This document shows, in pieces, positions 1 to 9,608 of a stretch of 64,000 nucleotides of DNA. The notes below the pieces were generated by a model, which made no database searches, had not been told where the DNA came from, and worked only from the letters and a program-made list of their open reading frames with translations. This stretch comes from Sphingomonas arenae. GTDB taxonomy: Bacteria; Pseudomonadota; Alphaproteobacteria; Sphingomonadales; Sphingomonadaceae. The stretch covers positions 372,001 to 436,000 of the forward strand of contig NZ_JAFFJU010000001.1 of the NCBI RefSeq assembly GCF_016924655.1, read 5' to 3'. Position 1 is the first letter of the stretch. The number at the start of each line of letters is the position of its first letter. A program made the position numbers and the translations under genes.

Positions 1-473
1 TTGAACTCGTGGGCTCCGCAGACGTCGCAGGTCTTCTCGACCTTCGGAAGCTTGAAACGGTCGTGATAGCCCACACCGCAGTTGGCACAGGAGAAACGGC
101 CGGTGATGCGCTCGACCAGTGCCTCCTCGTCGACCTCCAGCTCGATCACATGATCCAGCGTGCGACCCTTCTCTCCGAGCAACATCTCCAGGGCAGCCGC
201 TTGGTGCTTGGTGCGCGGGAAACCGTCGAAGATCGCGCCCCGGTCCTGCGAGGCATCGAGGTGCTCACCGATCAGCGCGGACACGATGGCATCGCTGACC
301 AGCTCGCCCGCTTCCATCACGGCCTTGGCCTTGAGGCCCACAGGCGTTCCCGCCTTCACCGCCGCCCGGAGCATGTCACCGGTGGACAGCTGGACCATGC
401 CGCGGGTATCGACCAGACGCTGGGCCTGGGTTCCCTTGCCCGCTCCTGGCGGCCCAAGAAGGATGATGTTCAC
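1..473 (-). CDS. adk: Adenylate kinase, zinc-LID type (partial, 3' end outside window)
   Basis: Catalyses ATP + AMP = 2 ADP in the cytoplasm, buffering adenylate energy charge. Reading from a GTG start, the first residues are MNIILLGPPGAGKGTQAQ, with the P-loop GPPGAGKGT at about residues 7-15. The AMP-binding region follows (STGDMLR, FDGFPRT). Near the window edge the LID carries a CxxC pair (SCANCG) and a second CxxC pair (TCDVCG), the zinc-binding form of the lid. About 157 residues are visible and the family is usually near 215, so the C-terminus lies left of the window. It follows secY by 29 bases, as the last visible gene of the ribosomal operon. The GTG start is inferred from alignment of the P-loop start. 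Confidence 0.95.
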   Translation of the reverse strand, partial: MNIILLGPPGAGKGTQAQRLVDTRGMVQLSTGDMLRAAVKAGTPVGLKAKAVMEAGELVSDAIVSALIGEHLDASQDRGAIFDGFPRTKHQAAALEMLLGEKGRTLDHVIELEVDEEALVERITGRFSCANCGVGYHDRFKLPKVEKTCDVCGAHEF

Positions 474-502
474 GCGCGTTCCCCTCCTGCGTGGACGTGC
501 GC

Positions 503-1867
503 CTAGCGGCGCCGCGCGCCCTTGAGCTTCGCCTTCTTGATCAGGTCGCCATATTGATGAGCGATCAGATGGCTCTGAATCTGGCTGACCGTGTCCATCG
601 TGACGTTCACCACGATTAGCAGGCTGGTGCCACCGAGGTAGAACGGGATGCCCGCCTGGGTGAAGAGGATCTCCGGCAACAGACAGATGAGCGTCAGATA
701 GGCGGCGCCGATCACGGTGATGCGGGTCAGCAGATAGTCGAAGTACCCCTCGGTCGCCTTGCCGGGCCGAACGCCTGGGATGAAGCCGCCATGCCGCTTC
801 AGGTTCTCGGCCGTTTCCTCGCTGTTGAACTGCACCGAGGTATAGAAGAAGCAGAAAAAGATGATGCCCAGCCCGTAAAGGGTCATGAACACCGGTGAGC
901 CGTGCTGGAGGTACGTGCTGAGCGTGATCAGCCAGTCGCTGCCGCCGTCCGCGCTCGGCTGCGCGCCAGCCATCTGAATGACAGTCAGCGGCATCAGCAG
1001 CAGTGAGGACGCGAAGATCGGCGGGATCACGCCTGCCGTGTTGATCTTGATCGGCAGGTGGCTGCGCTCCTGCTGCATCATGCCGCGCGCCGTCTGGCGC
1101 TTCGGATACTGGATCAGCACCCGGCGCTGCGCCCGCTCCATGAAGCAGATGAACAGGATCAGGCCGACTGCCATTACCACCACAAGCGCGATGACGAGCG
1201 GATCCATTGTTCCGGTCCGACCACCTTCGAACAACTGGGCCAGACCGCGTGGGAGGCTGGCGACGATGCCGGCCATGATGATCAGGGACACGCCATTGCC
1301 GATCCCGCGGCTAGTGATCTGCTCGCCGATCCACATCAGGAACAGCGTGCCGCCCACGAGGCTGATAGTCGCAGCGATCCGGAAGGTCATTCCCGGCTCG
1401 ACAACGGCCGCGATGCTCTGGCTGGCGCCCAAGCCCTCGAGCCCGACGGCGATGAAGTAACCCTGCACGGTGGTCAGCAGCACCGTAAGATACCGGGTGT
1501 ACTGGTTGAGCTTCTTGCGTCCGGTCTCACCCTCCTTCTTGAGGGCCTGCCAGGGACCATACATGGTCGCCCCGAGCTGCACGACGATGGACGCGGTGAT
1601 GTACGGCATGACGCCGAGCGCGATGATGCTCATGCGCTCCAGGCTGCCGCCCGAGAAGGTGTTGAAGAAGTCGAGGACACCGCCACGCTGCGTATTGAAC
1701 AGCTGCGCCATGGCGCGGGGGTCGATGCCGGGCATCGGCACGTGGGAGAGCAGCCGGAAGAGCACCAGTGCACCCAGCGTGAACCAGATGCGCTTCTTGA
1801 GCTCCGTCGCCTTGCCGAAGTTCGCAAGGCTGATGTTGGAGGCCAGTTGTTCGGCTGCGGATGCCAT
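503..1867 (-). CDS. secY: Preprotein translocase subunit SecY
   Basis: Central pore subunit of the SecYEG translocon in the inner membrane, which moves unfolded proteins out of the cytoplasm or into the membrane. The 454-residue product has the family's ten-helix hydrophobic pattern, beginning with a cytosolic segment (ELKKRIWFTLGALVLFR) and a plug-region start (HVPMPGIDP). It carries the conserved cytosolic loop QYPKRQTARGM and a basic C-terminus. Length is close to the usual 440-450. The start is ATG behind an AAGGA ribosome site. It sits 105 bases after rplO and 29 before adk, the classic spc-operon end; no rpmJ follows it here. Confidence 0.98.
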   Translation of the reverse strand: MASAAEQLASNISLANFGKATELKKRIWFTLGALVLFRLLSHVPMPGIDPRAMAQLFNTQRGGVLDFFNTFSGGSLERMSIIALGVMPYITASIVVQLGATMYGPWQALKKEGETGRKKLNQYTRYLTVLLTTVQGYFIAVGLEGLGASQSIAAVVEPGMTFRIAATISLVGGTLFLMWIGEQITSRGIGNGVSLIIMAGIVASLPRGLAQLFEGGRTGTMDPLVIALVVVMAVGLILFICFMERAQRRVLIQYPKRQTARGMMQQERSHLPIKINTAGVIPPIFASSLLLMPLTVIQMAGAQPSADGGSDWLITLSTYLQHGSPVFMTLYGLGIIFFCFFYTSVQFNSEETAENLKRHGGFIPGVRPGKATEGYFDYLLTRITVIGAAYLTLICLLPEILFTQAGIPFYLGGTSLLIVVNVTMDTVSQIQSHLIAHQYGDLIKKAKLKGARRR

Positions 1868-1972
1868 TCGTGGTCCTTAATCAACTAAAAGGCGGCGAAA
1901 GGCATCGCGCCCCCCGCCGCCCCATATAGTCCGCCGCGCCCGCTTGAGAAGCGAGGACGGCGTCAGCGGCGC

Positions 1973-2518
1973 TTACTTGCCCGACTTGGCTGCCTTGTCG
2001 GCAATCCGGGCTTCACGCGCCTTGCCCTTCTTGGCAGCGGCCAGCTCCGCCGGAATCTTGCGCTCGATCAGCTCGATCGAACCACCGGCGGCCTCGACGG
2101 CCTCACGGGCGCCCTTGGACGCACCGGCAACCCGGAAGTTCAGCTTGGCCGAGAACTCACCCTTGCCGAGCAGGCGAACGCCGTCCTTGCCGCCACGGGC
2201 CAGTCCGGCGGCCTTGAGCGCGTCATGGTCGATCGCGCCCTCCGTCCCGAGCTTGCCGGCGTCGACCAGCTTCTGGATCGCCCCCAGGTTCACCTCGGCA
2301 TAGTCCTTGGCGAACGGGTTGTTGAAGCCACGCTTCGGCAGCCGCATGTGGAGCGGCATCTGACCACCTTCGAAGCCGAAGATGGAGACGCCGCCACGGC
2401 TCTTCTGACCCTTCTGGCCGCGGCCTGCGGTCTTGCCGAGGCCGGAACCGATGCCACGGCCGACGCGAACGCGGCTCTTGCGGGCACCAGGATTGTCGCG
2501 GAGATCATTCAGTTTCAT
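1973..2518 (-). CDS. rplO: 50S ribosomal protein L15
   Basis: Late-assembly protein of the large subunit that contacts 23S rRNA. The 181-residue product starts [20 protein letters not shown] and then has the glycine-rich [20 protein letters not shown] segment typical of L15 N-termini. An in-frame start 14 codons upstream exists, but the conserved MKLNDL start is clearly the real one. The protein is longer than the usual ~145 residues because of a lysine/alanine-rich C-terminal tail ([20 protein letters not shown]), which is common in alphaproteobacteria. It lies 63 bases after rpmD and 105 before secY. Confidence 0.97.
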   Translation of the reverse strand: MKLNDLRDNPGARKSRVRVGRGIGSGLGKTAGRGQKGQKSRGGVSIFGFEGGQMPLHMRLPKRGFNNPFAKDYAEVNLGAIQKLVDAGKLGTEGAIDHDALKAAGLARGGKDGVRLLGKGEFSAKLNFRVAGASKGAREAVEAAGGSIELIERKIPAELAAAKKGKAREARIADKAAKSGK

Positions 2519-2581
2519 GTCGTGCACTCGCTTTCGCTTTTGTCGCGCAGGTGCCCCCACCTGGGCGGGGGCACCGGAGGG

Positions 2582-2758
2582 TTAGCGTTCGACGCTCACC
2601 AGATGCTGTACCTTGCGGATCTGGCCGAGAACCTCGGGGGTTTCGTCCACTTCCACGGTGCGATGCATCTTGTTGAGCCCCAGGCCGACGAGGGTCGCGC
2701 GCTGGGTCTTGTCACGGCGGATCGGCGAACCGGTCTGGGTGATCTTGATCTTGGCCAT
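2582..2758 (-). CDS. rpmD: 50S ribosomal protein L30
   Basis: Small large-subunit protein of 58 residues. Translation of the minus strand gives [20 protein letters not shown], then a middle segment [17 protein letters not shown] and the end HLVSVER before TAA, a clear L30 (compare the family pattern VTQIRSPIRR...TLRGLGLRK). Length matches the family (58-60). It begins 5 bases after the rpsE stop and is followed by rplO, the standard spc-operon position. It is short enough to be missed by ORF length cut-offs. Confidence 0.96.
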   Translation of the reverse strand: MAKIKITQTGSPIRRDKTQRATLVGLGLNKMHRTVEVDETPEVLGQIRKVQHLVSVER

Positions 2759-2763
2759 CAGCC

Positions 2764-3507
2764 TTACTCCGCGATCGCTTCGGCCGTGGCTTCCGCCTCG
2801 GCGCTGCCCATGCCACCACGGCCGAGCAGGTCCGCGACCTTCTTGCCGCGACGCTGCGCCACCGAACGGGGGCTGGTCTGTTCCTTGAGCGCCTCGAAGG
2901 TCGCCCGGATCATGTTGTACGGGTTCGACGTACCGACCGACTTGGTTACGACATCCGCCACGCCGAGGCTCTCGAAGATGGCGCGCATCGGACCACCGGC
3001 GATGATGCCGGTACCCGAGGGAGCGGCCCGCAGCGTGACCTTGCCAGCGCCGAAATGGCCATTTCCGTCATGGTGCAGGGTGCGGCCATCGCGCAGTGGA
3101 ACGCGGATCATGGCCTTCTTGGCCGCCGCGGTCGCCTTGCTGATCGCCTCCGGCACTTCGCGAGCCTTGCCGTGACCAAAGCCAGCGCGACCCTTGCCAT
3201 CGCCGACCACGACGAGCGCGGCGAAACCGAAGCGCTTGCCGCCCTTCACGGTCTTCGACACGCGATTGATGTGGACGAGCTTCTCGATGAGCTCCTCGCC
3301 CTCTTCCTCGCGATTGCGCCGGTCGTCGCGGCGGCCACGGCCACCGTCACGCCCACCGCGTCCGCCGTCGCGGCCACCGCCACGACCACCCCGTCCGCCG
3401 CGCGGACCACGGCCTTCCTGCGCCGGAGCGCCACCGTCAGCTGCGGCCGCGGCGGCCGGCGCGTCGGGGTTCCCCGCCTGGGTCTGCGTCTCGACTTCGT
3501 CAACCAT
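2764..3507 (-). CDS. rpsE: 30S ribosomal protein S5 with Arg/Gly-rich N-terminal extension
   Basis: Small-subunit protein involved in decoding accuracy and in the mRNA entry tunnel. The S5 core starts near residue 73 ([19 protein letters not shown]) and holds the double-stranded RNA-binding domain and the C-terminal domain ([18 protein letters not shown]). Ahead of it lie about 62 extra residues: an Ala/Pro/Gln segment and then RGG-like repeats ([20 protein letters not shown]) ending in [12 protein letters not shown]. Total is 247 residues against about 166 in E. coli. The ORF opens with GTG-ATG; ATG at 3507 is chosen. A short acidic Ala/Glu tail also extends the C-terminus. It is 3 bases downstream of rplR. 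Confidence 0.96.
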   Translation of the reverse strand: MVDEVETQTQAGNPDAPAAAAAADGGAPAQEGRGPRGGRGGRGGGRDGGRGGRDGGRGRRDDRRNREEEGEELIEKLVHINRVSKTVKGGKRFGFAALVVVGDGKGRAGFGHGKAREVPEAISKATAAAKKAMIRVPLRDGRTLHHDGNGHFGAGKVTLRAAPSGTGIIAGGPMRAIFESLGVADVVTKSVGTSNPYNMIRATFEALKEQTSPRSVAQRRGKKVADLLGRGGMGSAEAEATAEAIAE

Positions 3508-3510
3508 CAC

Positions 3511-3864
3511 TTAGAACTCCAGGCCGCCCTCGCGGGCGGCGTCGGCCAGGGCCTTGACCCGGCCATGGAAGAGGAAACCACCGCGATCGAAGACGACGCG
3601 GTCCACACCTGCGGCCTTGGCGCGCTCGGCGAGCGTCTTGCCGACCAGCGCCGCACCTTCGGTAGTGGCGTTGGTCTTGCCGCGCAGGTCCTTGTCCAGG
3701 GTGGAGGCAGCGGCAAGGGTCTTGCCAGCGGCATCGTCGATGACCTGCGCATAGATGTGCCGGCCCGAGCGGTGCACGGAGAGCCGCGGCTTGCCCGCGG
3801 CGCGCGCCCGCAGCGCGGTACGAACCCGGCGCCGGCGGCGGTCGAAAAGAGAGAGCTTCGCCAT
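3511..3864 (-). CDS. rplR: 50S ribosomal protein L18
   Basis: Binds 5S rRNA and helps attach it to the large subunit central protuberance. The 117-residue product starts [20 protein letters not shown] and contains the family core [21 protein letters not shown] and the C-terminal [20 protein letters not shown]. Length and motifs match L18 (about 117 residues). It lies between rplF (3 bases upstream) and rpsE (3 bases downstream), as in every spc operon. Confidence 0.97.
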   Translation of the reverse strand: MAKLSLFDRRRRRVRTALRARAAGKPRLSVHRSGRHIYAQVIDDAAGKTLAAASTLDKDLRGKTNATTEGAALVGKTLAERAKAAGVDRVVFDRGGFLFHGRVKALADAAREGGLEF

Positions 3865-3867
3865 GGC

Positions 3868-4404
3868 TTACTTCTTCTTGCCTTCTTTGCGGAAGATGAA
3901 CTCGCCGCGATACTTGATGCCCTTGCCCTTGTAGGGCTCTGGCTTGCGCCAACGACGGATTTCGGCCGCGACCTGGCCAACCTTCTGCTTGTCGATGCCG
4001 CTAATCTCGACCGTGTTCGGGTCGGGAGTCTTGACGTCGATGCCATCGGGGATCGCATAGTTCACGTCGTGGCTGTAGCCGAGTTGCAGGCGCAGGTTCT
4101 TTCCCTGGGCCGCCGCGCGGTAGCCGACGCCGGTGATCTCCAGCACCTTGGTGAAGCCTTCGGTGACCCCGGTAACCAGGTTCAGCACGTTGGTCCGCTG
4201 CATGCCCCAGGCCGCGCGGGCCCGCTGGCTGTCATTGACCGGCTGGACGCTGATCTGGCCGTCTTCAACCGTGGTACGGACGAGCTCGTCCATCACGGCC
4301 ATCGAAAGCGTGCCCTTGGGTCCCTTCACGGAGAGCGTGGAGCCTTCCAGGTTCGCGGTGACCCCTGCGGGCACAGGAACCGGCTTTTTGCCGATACGGG
4401 ACAT
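3868..4404 (-). CDS. rplF: 50S ribosomal protein L6
   Basis: Large-subunit protein near the factor-binding site. The 178-residue product starts [20 protein letters not shown] and carries the conserved L6 signature [20 protein letters not shown] and the C-terminal [20 protein letters not shown]. The ORF is open 29 codons further upstream, but that part overlaps rpsH out of frame and is not L6-like, so MSRIGKK is the start. It begins 1 base after the rpsH stop and ends 3 bases before rplR. Confidence 0.97.
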   Translation of the reverse strand: MSRIGKKPVPVPAGVTANLEGSTLSVKGPKGTLSMAVMDELVRTTVEDGQISVQPVNDSQRARAAWGMQRTNVLNLVTGVTEGFTKVLEITGVGYRAAAQGKNLRLQLGYSHDVNYAIPDGIDVKTPDPNTVEISGIDKQKVGQVAAEIRRWRKPEPYKGKGIKYRGEFIFRKEGKKK

Positions 4405-4405
4405 C

Positions 4406-4801
4406 TTAGAATACCTCCGCCAGCACCTCGCCGCCAACGTTCTGGTCGCGCGCTTCCGCGTCGGACAGAACGCCACGAGGCGTCGAGACAATGGTCATGC
4501 CAAGGCCGTTGCGAATCCGCGGCAGTTCGCGAGCGCCCGAGTAGACCCGGCGACCGGGCCTGGAGACACGCGCAACATGCTGGATCGCAGGCTGGCCTTC
4601 GAAATACTTCAGTTCGATCCGCAGGCCCTTCTGGCCCGCCAGCTCCTCTTCCGAGTAGCCGCGGATATAGCCTTCACGCTGCAGCACGTCGAGGACGCGG
4701 GTACGCAGCTTGGAGGCGGGCGTGAGGATGGAATCCTTGCGCGCCTGCTGGCCATTGCGGATGCGGGTGAGCATGTCACCCAGGGGATCAGTCATCGGCA
4801 T
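4406..4801 (-). CDS. rpsH: 30S ribosomal protein S8
   Basis: Primary 16S rRNA-binding protein. In E. coli it is also the translational repressor of the spc operon; whether that holds here cannot be seen. The 131-residue product starts [20 protein letters not shown] and ends with the S8 signature region [20 protein letters not shown] and [10 protein letters not shown] second ATG two codons downstream (MTDPLGD) is an alternative start. It lies 10 bases after rpsN and 1 base before rplF. Confidence 0.97.
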   Translation of the reverse strand: MPMTDPLGDMLTRIRNGQQARKDSILTPASKLRTRVLDVLQREGYIRGYSEEELAGQKGLRIELKYFEGQPAIQHVARVSRPGRRVYSGARELPRIRNGLGMTIVSTPRGVLSDAEARDQNVGGEVLAEVF

Positions 4802-4811
4802 CGGCTAACCC

Positions 4812-5117
4812 TTACCAACTCGACTTGGTGAGACCGGGAATCAGGCCCTTGTTGCCCAGCTCCCGAAGCATGATCCGCGACAGGCGGAACTTGCGATAAT
4901 AAGCGCGCGACCGGCCTGTCAGCTCGCACCGGTTACGGATGCGGGTCGGATTTGCGTTGCGCGGAAGCTCCGCCATCTTGAGGCGCGCGATCAGTCGCTC
5001 GGTCTCATCGCGGGACTCATCGTCCGCGATCGCCCGCAGCTTCGCATACTGCGCCTTGTACTTTTCAACGAGCTTCTTGCGGCGCTCGTTCTTGTTGATC
5101 GAACTCAGTTTCGCCAT
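4812..5117 (-). CDS. rpsN: 30S ribosomal protein S14, zinc-independent long form
   Basis: Small-subunit protein of the 30S head. The 101-residue product ([20 protein letters not shown]...) ends with the S14 signature [20 protein letters not shown] and [10 protein letters not shown]. Only one cysteine is present in the region where the short zinc form has two CxxC pairs, so this is the zinc-independent long type usual in proteobacteria. It sits between rplE (32 bases upstream) and rpsH (10 bases downstream). Confidence 0.97.
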   Translation of the reverse strand: MAKLSSINKNERRKKLVEKYKAQYAKLRAIADDESRDETERLIARLKMAELPRNANPTRIRNRCELTGRSRAYYRKFRLSRIMLRELGNKGLIPGLTKSSW

Positions 5118-5149
5118 GACTTAAGTTCTTCTCTCCTAGCGCAGCCCGC

Positions 5150-5737
5150 TCACGCGGCCTGCTTGGTCTCGGTGTCGGCGGCAGGCGCCGGGAACGGGAA
5201 GTTGAACAGACGCAGCAGCTCGCGCGCCTCTTCGTCGGTCTTCGCCGTCGTGGTGACGATGATGTCCATGCCCCGGACCTTGTCGATCTGGTCATAGTTG
5301 ATCTCGGGGAACACGATCTGCTCCTTAAGACCCATGGCATAGTTGCCACGACCGTCGAACGACTTCGGGTTGAGCCCGCGGAAGTCGCGAACCCGCGGCA
5401 GGGCCACCGTGACCAGACGGTCGAGGAACTCGTACATCCGCTCGCGACGCAGGGTCACCTTGCAGCCGATCGGCATGCCTTCACGCAGCTTAAACTGCGC
5501 GATCGACTTCTTCGCCTTGGTGACCACCGGCTTCTGACCGGCGATCGCCTGCATCTCGGCCGCGGCCTGCTCGACCTTCTTCTTGTCCTGGGTCGCCTCG
5601 CCGACGCCCATGTTGATGACGATCTTTTCGAGCTTCGGCACTTCGAACTTGTTCTTGTAGCCGAACTTCTCGGTCATCGCCTTGGCGATGCGCTCGTCAT
5701 AGTCCCTCTTCAGGCGCGGAGTGTAGCCTTCAGCCAT
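5150..5737 (-). CDS. rplE: 50S ribosomal protein L5
   Basis: 5S rRNA-binding protein of the central protuberance that contacts the P-site tRNA. The 195-residue product starts [20 protein letters not shown] and has the L5 core [40 protein letters not shown] and [20 protein letters not shown] short tail ([13 protein letters not shown]) extends beyond the usual ~179 residues. Its start overlaps the rplX stop by 8 bases, suggesting translational coupling. Confidence 0.97.
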   Translation of the reverse strand: MAEGYTPRLKRDYDERIAKAMTEKFGYKNKFEVPKLEKIVINMGVGEATQDKKKVEQAAAEMQAIAGQKPVVTKAKKSIAQFKLREGMPIGCKVTLRRERMYEFLDRLVTVALPRVRDFRGLNPKSFDGRGNYAMGLKEQIVFPEINYDQIDKVRGMDIIVTTTAKTDEEARELLRLFNFPFPAPAADTETKQAA

Positions 5738-6050
5738 TGATCAGTTCCCCGGACTTGGCCGCTACGCGAACCTTCTTGCCGTCACGCTCCTCGAAGCGGA
5801 CGCGGGTCGGCTTGCCGGTCTTCGGATCGGCAACCGCGACCTTGGACACGTGCAGCGGCGCTTCCTTGCGCTCCAGGCCACCCTGCGGGTTGGTCTGGCT
5901 CGGCTTGCGGTGACGCACGGCGACATTGATGCCGCTGACGACCACCTTCTGCTCCTTCGGCATGGACTTGGTGACCTCACCGGTCTTGCCCTTGTCCTTG
6001 CCACTGAGGACGACGACGCGGTCGCCCTTCTTGATCTTCGCGGCAGCCAT
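5730..6050 (-). CDS. rplX: 50S ribosomal protein L24
   Basis: Assembly-initiator protein of the large subunit. The 106-residue product has the N-terminal KOW motif ([20 protein letters not shown]), then [20 protein letters not shown] and [14 protein letters not shown], all typical for L24. The start codon overlaps the rplN stop (TAATG) and its own stop overlaps the rplE start by 8 bases. Confidence 0.97.
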   Translation of the reverse strand: MAAAKIKKGDRVVVLSGKDKGKTGEVTKSMPKEQKVVVSGINVAVRHRKPSQTNPQGGLERKEAPLHVSKVAVADPKTGKPTRVRFEERDGKKVRVAAKSGELING

Positions 6051-6418
6051 TACAGCACCTCCGGCGCGAGGCTGATGATCTTCATGTGCTTCTTGGCGCG
6101 CAGCTCACGCACCACCGGTCCGAAGATACGAGTGCCGATCGGCTCCTCGTTCTTGTTGACCAGCACGGCGGCATTGCCGTCGAAGCGGATCACGGACCCG
6201 TCAGGACGGCGGATGTCCTTGGCGGTGCGGACGATCACCGCACGGTGAACGTCGCCCTTCTTCACGCGGCCACGCGGAGCGGCTTCCTTGACGGAGACGA
6301 CGATGATGTCGCCGACGCCCGCGGTGCGGCGCTTGGAGCCGCCCAGCACCTTGATGCACTGGACGCGCTTGGCCCCGCTGTTGTCCGCGACGTCCAGGTT
6401 GGACTGCATCTGGATCAT
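6050..6418 (-). CDS. rplN: 50S ribosomal protein L14
   Basis: Highly conserved large-subunit protein at the subunit interface. The 122-residue product starts [20 protein letters not shown] and contains [20 protein letters not shown] and [20 protein letters not shown], ending ISLAPEVL; length equals the family norm. It is the first gene of the spc set; 28 bases separate it from rpsQ, the last S10-set gene, so the two sets are probably one transcript here. Confidence 0.98.
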   Translation of the reverse strand: MIQMQSNLDVADNSGAKRVQCIKVLGGSKRRTAGVGDIIVVSVKEAAPRGRVKKGDVHRAVIVRTAKDIRRPDGSVIRFDGNAAVLVNKNEEPIGTRIFGPVVRELRAKKHMKIISLAPEVL

Positions 6419-6446
6419 GGGTCTACCCTATCCCTTGCGTTGCGGT

Positions 6447-6722
6447 TCAAGCGTTGGCCGCTTCGGCGAGATCGGAGGCCTTGGCCTCGTTCACCCGCTC
6501 GACCACGGTCCAGGTCTTGAGCTTGGAAAACGGTGCGCATTCCTGAATGCGCACCTGCTCGCCGACGGAATAGGCGTTCGCCTCGTCGTGAGCGTGATAC
6601 TTCTTCGACAGCTTGATGATCTTGCCGTACAGCGGGTGCTTCACCCGCCGCTCGACGCGGACCACCACGGTCTTGTCACCCTTGTCGGACACTACGGTGC
6701 CGGTCAGGACGCGCTTTGGCAT
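6447..6722 (-). CDS. rpsQ: 30S ribosomal protein S17
   Basis: Primary 16S rRNA-binding protein of the 30S body. The 91-residue product starts [20 protein letters not shown] and carries the family block [20 protein letters not shown], followed by [20 protein letters not shown]. It lies 12 bases after rpmC and 28 before rplN. Confidence 0.97.
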   Translation of the reverse strand: MPKRVLTGTVVSDKGDKTVVVRVERRVKHPLYGKIIKLSKKYHAHDEANAYSVGEQVRIQECAPFSKLKTWTVVERVNEAKASDLAEAANA

Positions 6723-6734
6723 CTTGTCTACTCC

Positions 6735-6947
6735 TTACGCCTGGGCCGCGTCAGCGGAACGGGCGCGCTGGCTCTGCAGCGTCTTGATGCGGGCGATGGT
6801 GCGGCGCACCTCCTTCACCCGCGACGGCTTCTCGAGCTGGTTCGTCGCCGCCTGGAAGCGGAGATTGAACTGCTCGCGCTTGAGCTCCGACAGCTGGGTC
6901 GCCAGCTGGTCGTCGGTCTTCACGGTCAGGTCTTCACGCTTGGCCAT
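6735..6947 (-). CDS. rpmC: 50S ribosomal protein L29
   Basis: Small coiled protein next to the peptide exit tunnel and part of the docking site for signal recognition particle and trigger factor. The 70-residue product ([20 protein letters not shown]...) contains the L29 block [20 protein letters not shown] and [17 protein letters not shown]. It begins 2 bases after the rplP stop, and rpsQ follows after 12 bases. Confidence 0.95.
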   Translation of the reverse strand: MAKREDLTVKTDDQLATQLSELKREQFNLRFQAATNQLEKPSRVKEVRRTIARIKTLQSQRARSADAAQA

Positions 6948-6949
6948 GA

Positions 6950-7381
6950 TCAGTCAGCCTCGATCAGGGTTTCGCCAAGGCGGGCCACCACCTTGACCTT
7001 GATGGGGAGCTTCTCGGCCGCACGCTCGAACGCCGTCTTGGCGAGGGGGCCGGGCACCCCGTCCAGCTCGAACAGAATGCGGCCGGGCTTGACGCGGGCA
7101 ACCCAATACTCGGGCGCGCCCTTGCCCGAGCCCATGCGGACTTCGGCGGGCTTGGAGGAGACCGGTAGGTCCGGGAAGATGCGAATCCAGAGACGGCCCT
7201 GACGCTTGATGTGACGCGTAATCGCGCGGCGAGCCGCCTCGATCTGCCGCGCGGTGATCCGCTCCGGCTCCATTGCCTTGAGGCCGAAGGCGCCGAAATT
7301 GAGCTCAGTGCCACCCTTGGCATTGCCATGGATACGGCCTTTGAAGGCCTTGCGGAACTTGGTGCGCTTTGGTTGAAGCAT
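6950..7381 (-). CDS. rplP: 50S ribosomal protein L16
   Basis: Large-subunit protein that organises the A-site region of 23S rRNA. The 143-residue product starts [20 protein letters not shown] and contains the family signatures [40 protein letters not shown] and [20 protein letters not shown]. It lies between rpsC (12 bases upstream) and rpmC (2 bases downstream). Confidence 0.98.
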   Translation of the reverse strand: MLQPKRTKFRKAFKGRIHGNAKGGTELNFGAFGLKAMEPERITARQIEAARRAITRHIKRQGRLWIRIFPDLPVSSKPAEVRMGSGKGAPEYWVARVKPGRILFELDGVPGPLAKTAFERAAEKLPIKVKVVARLGETLIEAD

Positions 7382-7393
7382 GATTTCTGTTCC

Positions 7394-8107
7394 TTACCGG
7401 CGCCGGTCGTCGTCGCGCGCCGGGCGAACGCCCGAAGTCTGCGCTTCCATCATCAGGCGGTCCTGAGCCGTCGGATCGTGACCAAGGATCTCGCCCTTGA
7501 ACACCCAGACCTTGACGCCGCACACGCCATAAGCGGTGTGCGCCTGAGCCTCGGCATAATCGACGTTGCCGCGCAGCGTATGCAGCGGCACCCGACCTTC
7601 ACGGTACATCTCGCTGCGGGCGATCTCCGCCCCGCCCAGACGCCCGCCGCAGGCCACGCGAATGCCATCGGCACCAAGCCGCATCGCGGACTGAACTGCA
7701 CGCTTCATGGCCCGGCGGAATGCGATGCGGCGCTCAAGCTGGTCGGCGATACCCTGCGCGATCAGGCGAGCATCGACCTCCGGCTTGCGGATCTCGACGA
7801 TGTTGAGGCTGACTTCCGAACCCGTCATCTTGGACAAGGTCTTCTTCAGCTTCTCGATGTCCGAGCCCTTCTTGCCGATGATCACGCCAGGGCGCGCGGC
7901 ATAGATCGAGATCCGGCAAAGCTTGGCCGGTCGTTCGATCACTACCTTCGAGATCGCGGCCTGAGGCAGCGTCTTGAAGATGTACTGGCGAATCTTCAGG
8001 TCCTCGAGCAGCAGGCGGCCGTAATCCTGACCTTCCGCAAACCAGCGGCTGTCCCAGGTACGGTTGATCTGCAGCCGAAGGCCGATGGGAGACGACTTCT
8101 GACCCAT
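7394..8107 (-). CDS. rpsC: 30S ribosomal protein S3
   Basis: Forms part of the mRNA entry tunnel of the 30S head. The 237-residue product starts [20 protein letters not shown]. The KH domain motif [20 protein letters not shown] lies near residues 73-92, and the C-terminal S3 domain ([13 protein letters not shown]-like: [20 protein letters not shown]) follows with [19 protein letters not shown]. Start codon overlaps the rplV stop in TAATG. Length fits the family. Confidence 0.98.
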   Translation of the reverse strand: MGQKSSPIGLRLQINRTWDSRWFAEGQDYGRLLLEDLKIRQYIFKTLPQAAISKVVIERPAKLCRISIYAARPGVIIGKKGSDIEKLKKTLSKMTGSEVSLNIVEIRKPEVDARLIAQGIADQLERRIAFRRAMKRAVQSAMRLGADGIRVACGGRLGGAEIARSEMYREGRVPLHTLRGNVDYAEAQAHTAYGVCGVKVWVFKGEILGHDPTAQDRLMMEAQTSGVRPARDDDRRR

Positions 8108-8484
8108 TACGCTTCTTCCTGCTCGCGCACGACGACGCGGATACGGCTGAACGGCTTCACGATCCGCGACGAACGGCCGCGGGCGCGGGTGGCAAAGCGC
8201 TTCATCGAGATCGACTTGCCCACGCTCGCTTCGGACACGACCAGCGCGTCTACGTCGAGGTTATGGTTGTTCTCGGCATTGGCCACGGCCGACGCGAGCA
8301 CCTTGTACACATCCTCGCTCATGCCCTTCGGGCTGAACTTGAGGATGTTGAGCGCTTCCTCGACGCGGCGACCGCGGATGAGCTGAGCCACCAGGTTCAG
8401 CTTGCGCGCGGAACCACGAATGGTGGTACCAACGGCGAGCGCTTCCTTGTCGCCCACCTTGCGGGGTGCTGCTGGCTTGCTCAT
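8107..8484 (-). CDS. rplV: 50S ribosomal protein L22
   Basis: Lines the nascent peptide exit tunnel. The 125-residue product contains the family block [20 protein letters not shown] and [20 protein letters not shown], then the tunnel-hairpin region [20 protein letters not shown] and RIRVVVREQ. The start overlaps the rpsS stop (TAATG) and the stop overlaps the rpsC start (TAATG), so three genes are tightly coupled. Confidence 0.97.
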   Translation of the reverse strand: MSKPAAPRKVGDKEALAVGTTIRGSARKLNLVAQLIRGRRVEEALNILKFSPKGMSEDVYKVLASAVANAENNHNLDVDALVVSEASVGKSISMKRFATRARGRSSRIVKPFSRIRVVVREQEEA

Positions 8485-8759
8485 TAGCGCTTGCCCTTCT
8501 TGTCGGCGGCGTGGCCCGGGAAGAAGCGCGTGGGCGCAAACTCACCAAGCTTCATGCCGACCATGTCTTCATTAACCGACACCGGCACGAACTTGCGGCC
8601 GTTGTAGACGTTGAAGGTCAAGCCAACGAACTGCGGCAGAATGGTCGAGCGACGCGACCAGGTCTTGATCGGCGCGCGCTTTCCACCCTCCTGAGCGGCT
8701 TCCGCCTTCTTCAGGAGCGACAGCTCGACGAACGGACCTTTCCAGACGGAACGAGCCAT
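8484..8759 (-). CDS. rpsS: 30S ribosomal protein S19
   Basis: Protein of the 30S head near the A and P sites. The 91-residue product starts [20 protein letters not shown] and contains the diagnostic [40 protein letters not shown] and [20 protein letters not shown]. It follows rplB by 6 bases and overlaps rplV by one base. Confidence 0.98.
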   Translation of the reverse strand: MARSVWKGPFVELSLLKKAEAAQEGGKRAPIKTWSRRSTILPQFVGLTFNVYNGRKFVPVSVNEDMVGMKLGEFAPTRFFPGHAADKKGKR

Positions 8760-8765
8760 CTTCTG

Positions 8766-9602
8766 TTAGCCCTTCTTCTTCGCGTGACGCGACCGGATGA
8801 TGAACTTGTCGGTCGCCTTGTTGTGACGGGTGCGGGCACCCTTGGTCGGCTTGCCCCAGGGAGTGACCGGATGACGGCCGCCCGAGGTCCGGCCCTCACC
8901 ACCGCCGTGCGGGTGGTCGACCGGGTTCTTGGCGACGCCGCGGGTCAGCGGACGCCGGCCAAGCCAGCGATTGCGGCCGGCCTTGGCCAGCGTCTGGTTG
9001 GCGTTGTCCGGGTTGGACACCGCACCAACGGTTGCCATGCAGTCCGAACGAACATAGCGCTGCTCACCCGAGTTCAGGCGAACGATCACCATGCCGCGGT
9101 CACGGCCCACCACCTGGACGTAGGTTCCTGCAGCACGGGCGATCTGGCCACCCTTGCCCGGCTTCATCTCCACGTTGTGGACAATGGTTCCGACCGGCAT
9201 CTGGCCGATCTCCATCGCATTGCCCGGCTTCACGTCGACCTTGCGGCCAGCGAGCACCTTGTCGCCCGGAGCGAGACGCTGGGGAGCTAGGATGTAAGCC
9301 TGCTCGCCATTCTCGTAAGTCACAAGCGCGATGAACGCGGACCGGTTCGGGTCGTACTCCAGCCGTTCGACAGTCGCCGACACGTCCCACGTGCGGCGCT
9401 TGAAGTCGATGATCCGGTACTTCTGCTTGTGACCGCCCGCGATGCCGCGGCTCGTCACATGCCCCTTGTTGTTGCGGCCGCCAGTCTTGCGCTTGCCTTC
9501 GGTCAGCGCCTTGACCGGCTTGCCCTTCCAGAGCGCCGACTTGTCGACGAGGATCAGGCCACGGCGGGCCGGGCTCGTCGGCTTGTACTGCTTGAGTGCC
9601 AT
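8766..9602 (-). CDS. rplB: 50S ribosomal protein L2
   Basis: Primary 23S rRNA-binding protein, needed for subunit joining and close to the peptidyl-transferase centre. The 278-residue product starts [20 protein letters not shown] and has the C-terminal loop [20 protein letters not shown], which carries the conserved histidine (DHPHGGGEG). Length matches the family (273-280). It lies 6 bases from both rplW and rpsS. Confidence 0.98.
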   Translation of the reverse strand: MALKQYKPTSPARRGLILVDKSALWKGKPVKALTEGKRKTGGRNNKGHVTSRGIAGGHKQKYRIIDFKRRTWDVSATVERLEYDPNRSAFIALVTYENGEQAYILAPQRLAPGDKVLAGRKVDVKPGNAMEIGQMPVGTIVHNVEMKPGKGGQIARAAGTYVQVVGRDRGMVIVRLNSGEQRYVRSDCMATVGAVSNPDNANQTLAKAGRNRWLGRRPLTRGVAKNPVDHPHGGGEGRTSGGRHPVTPWGKPTKGARTRHNKATDKFIIRSRHAKKKG

Positions 9603-9608
9603 GGCTCG

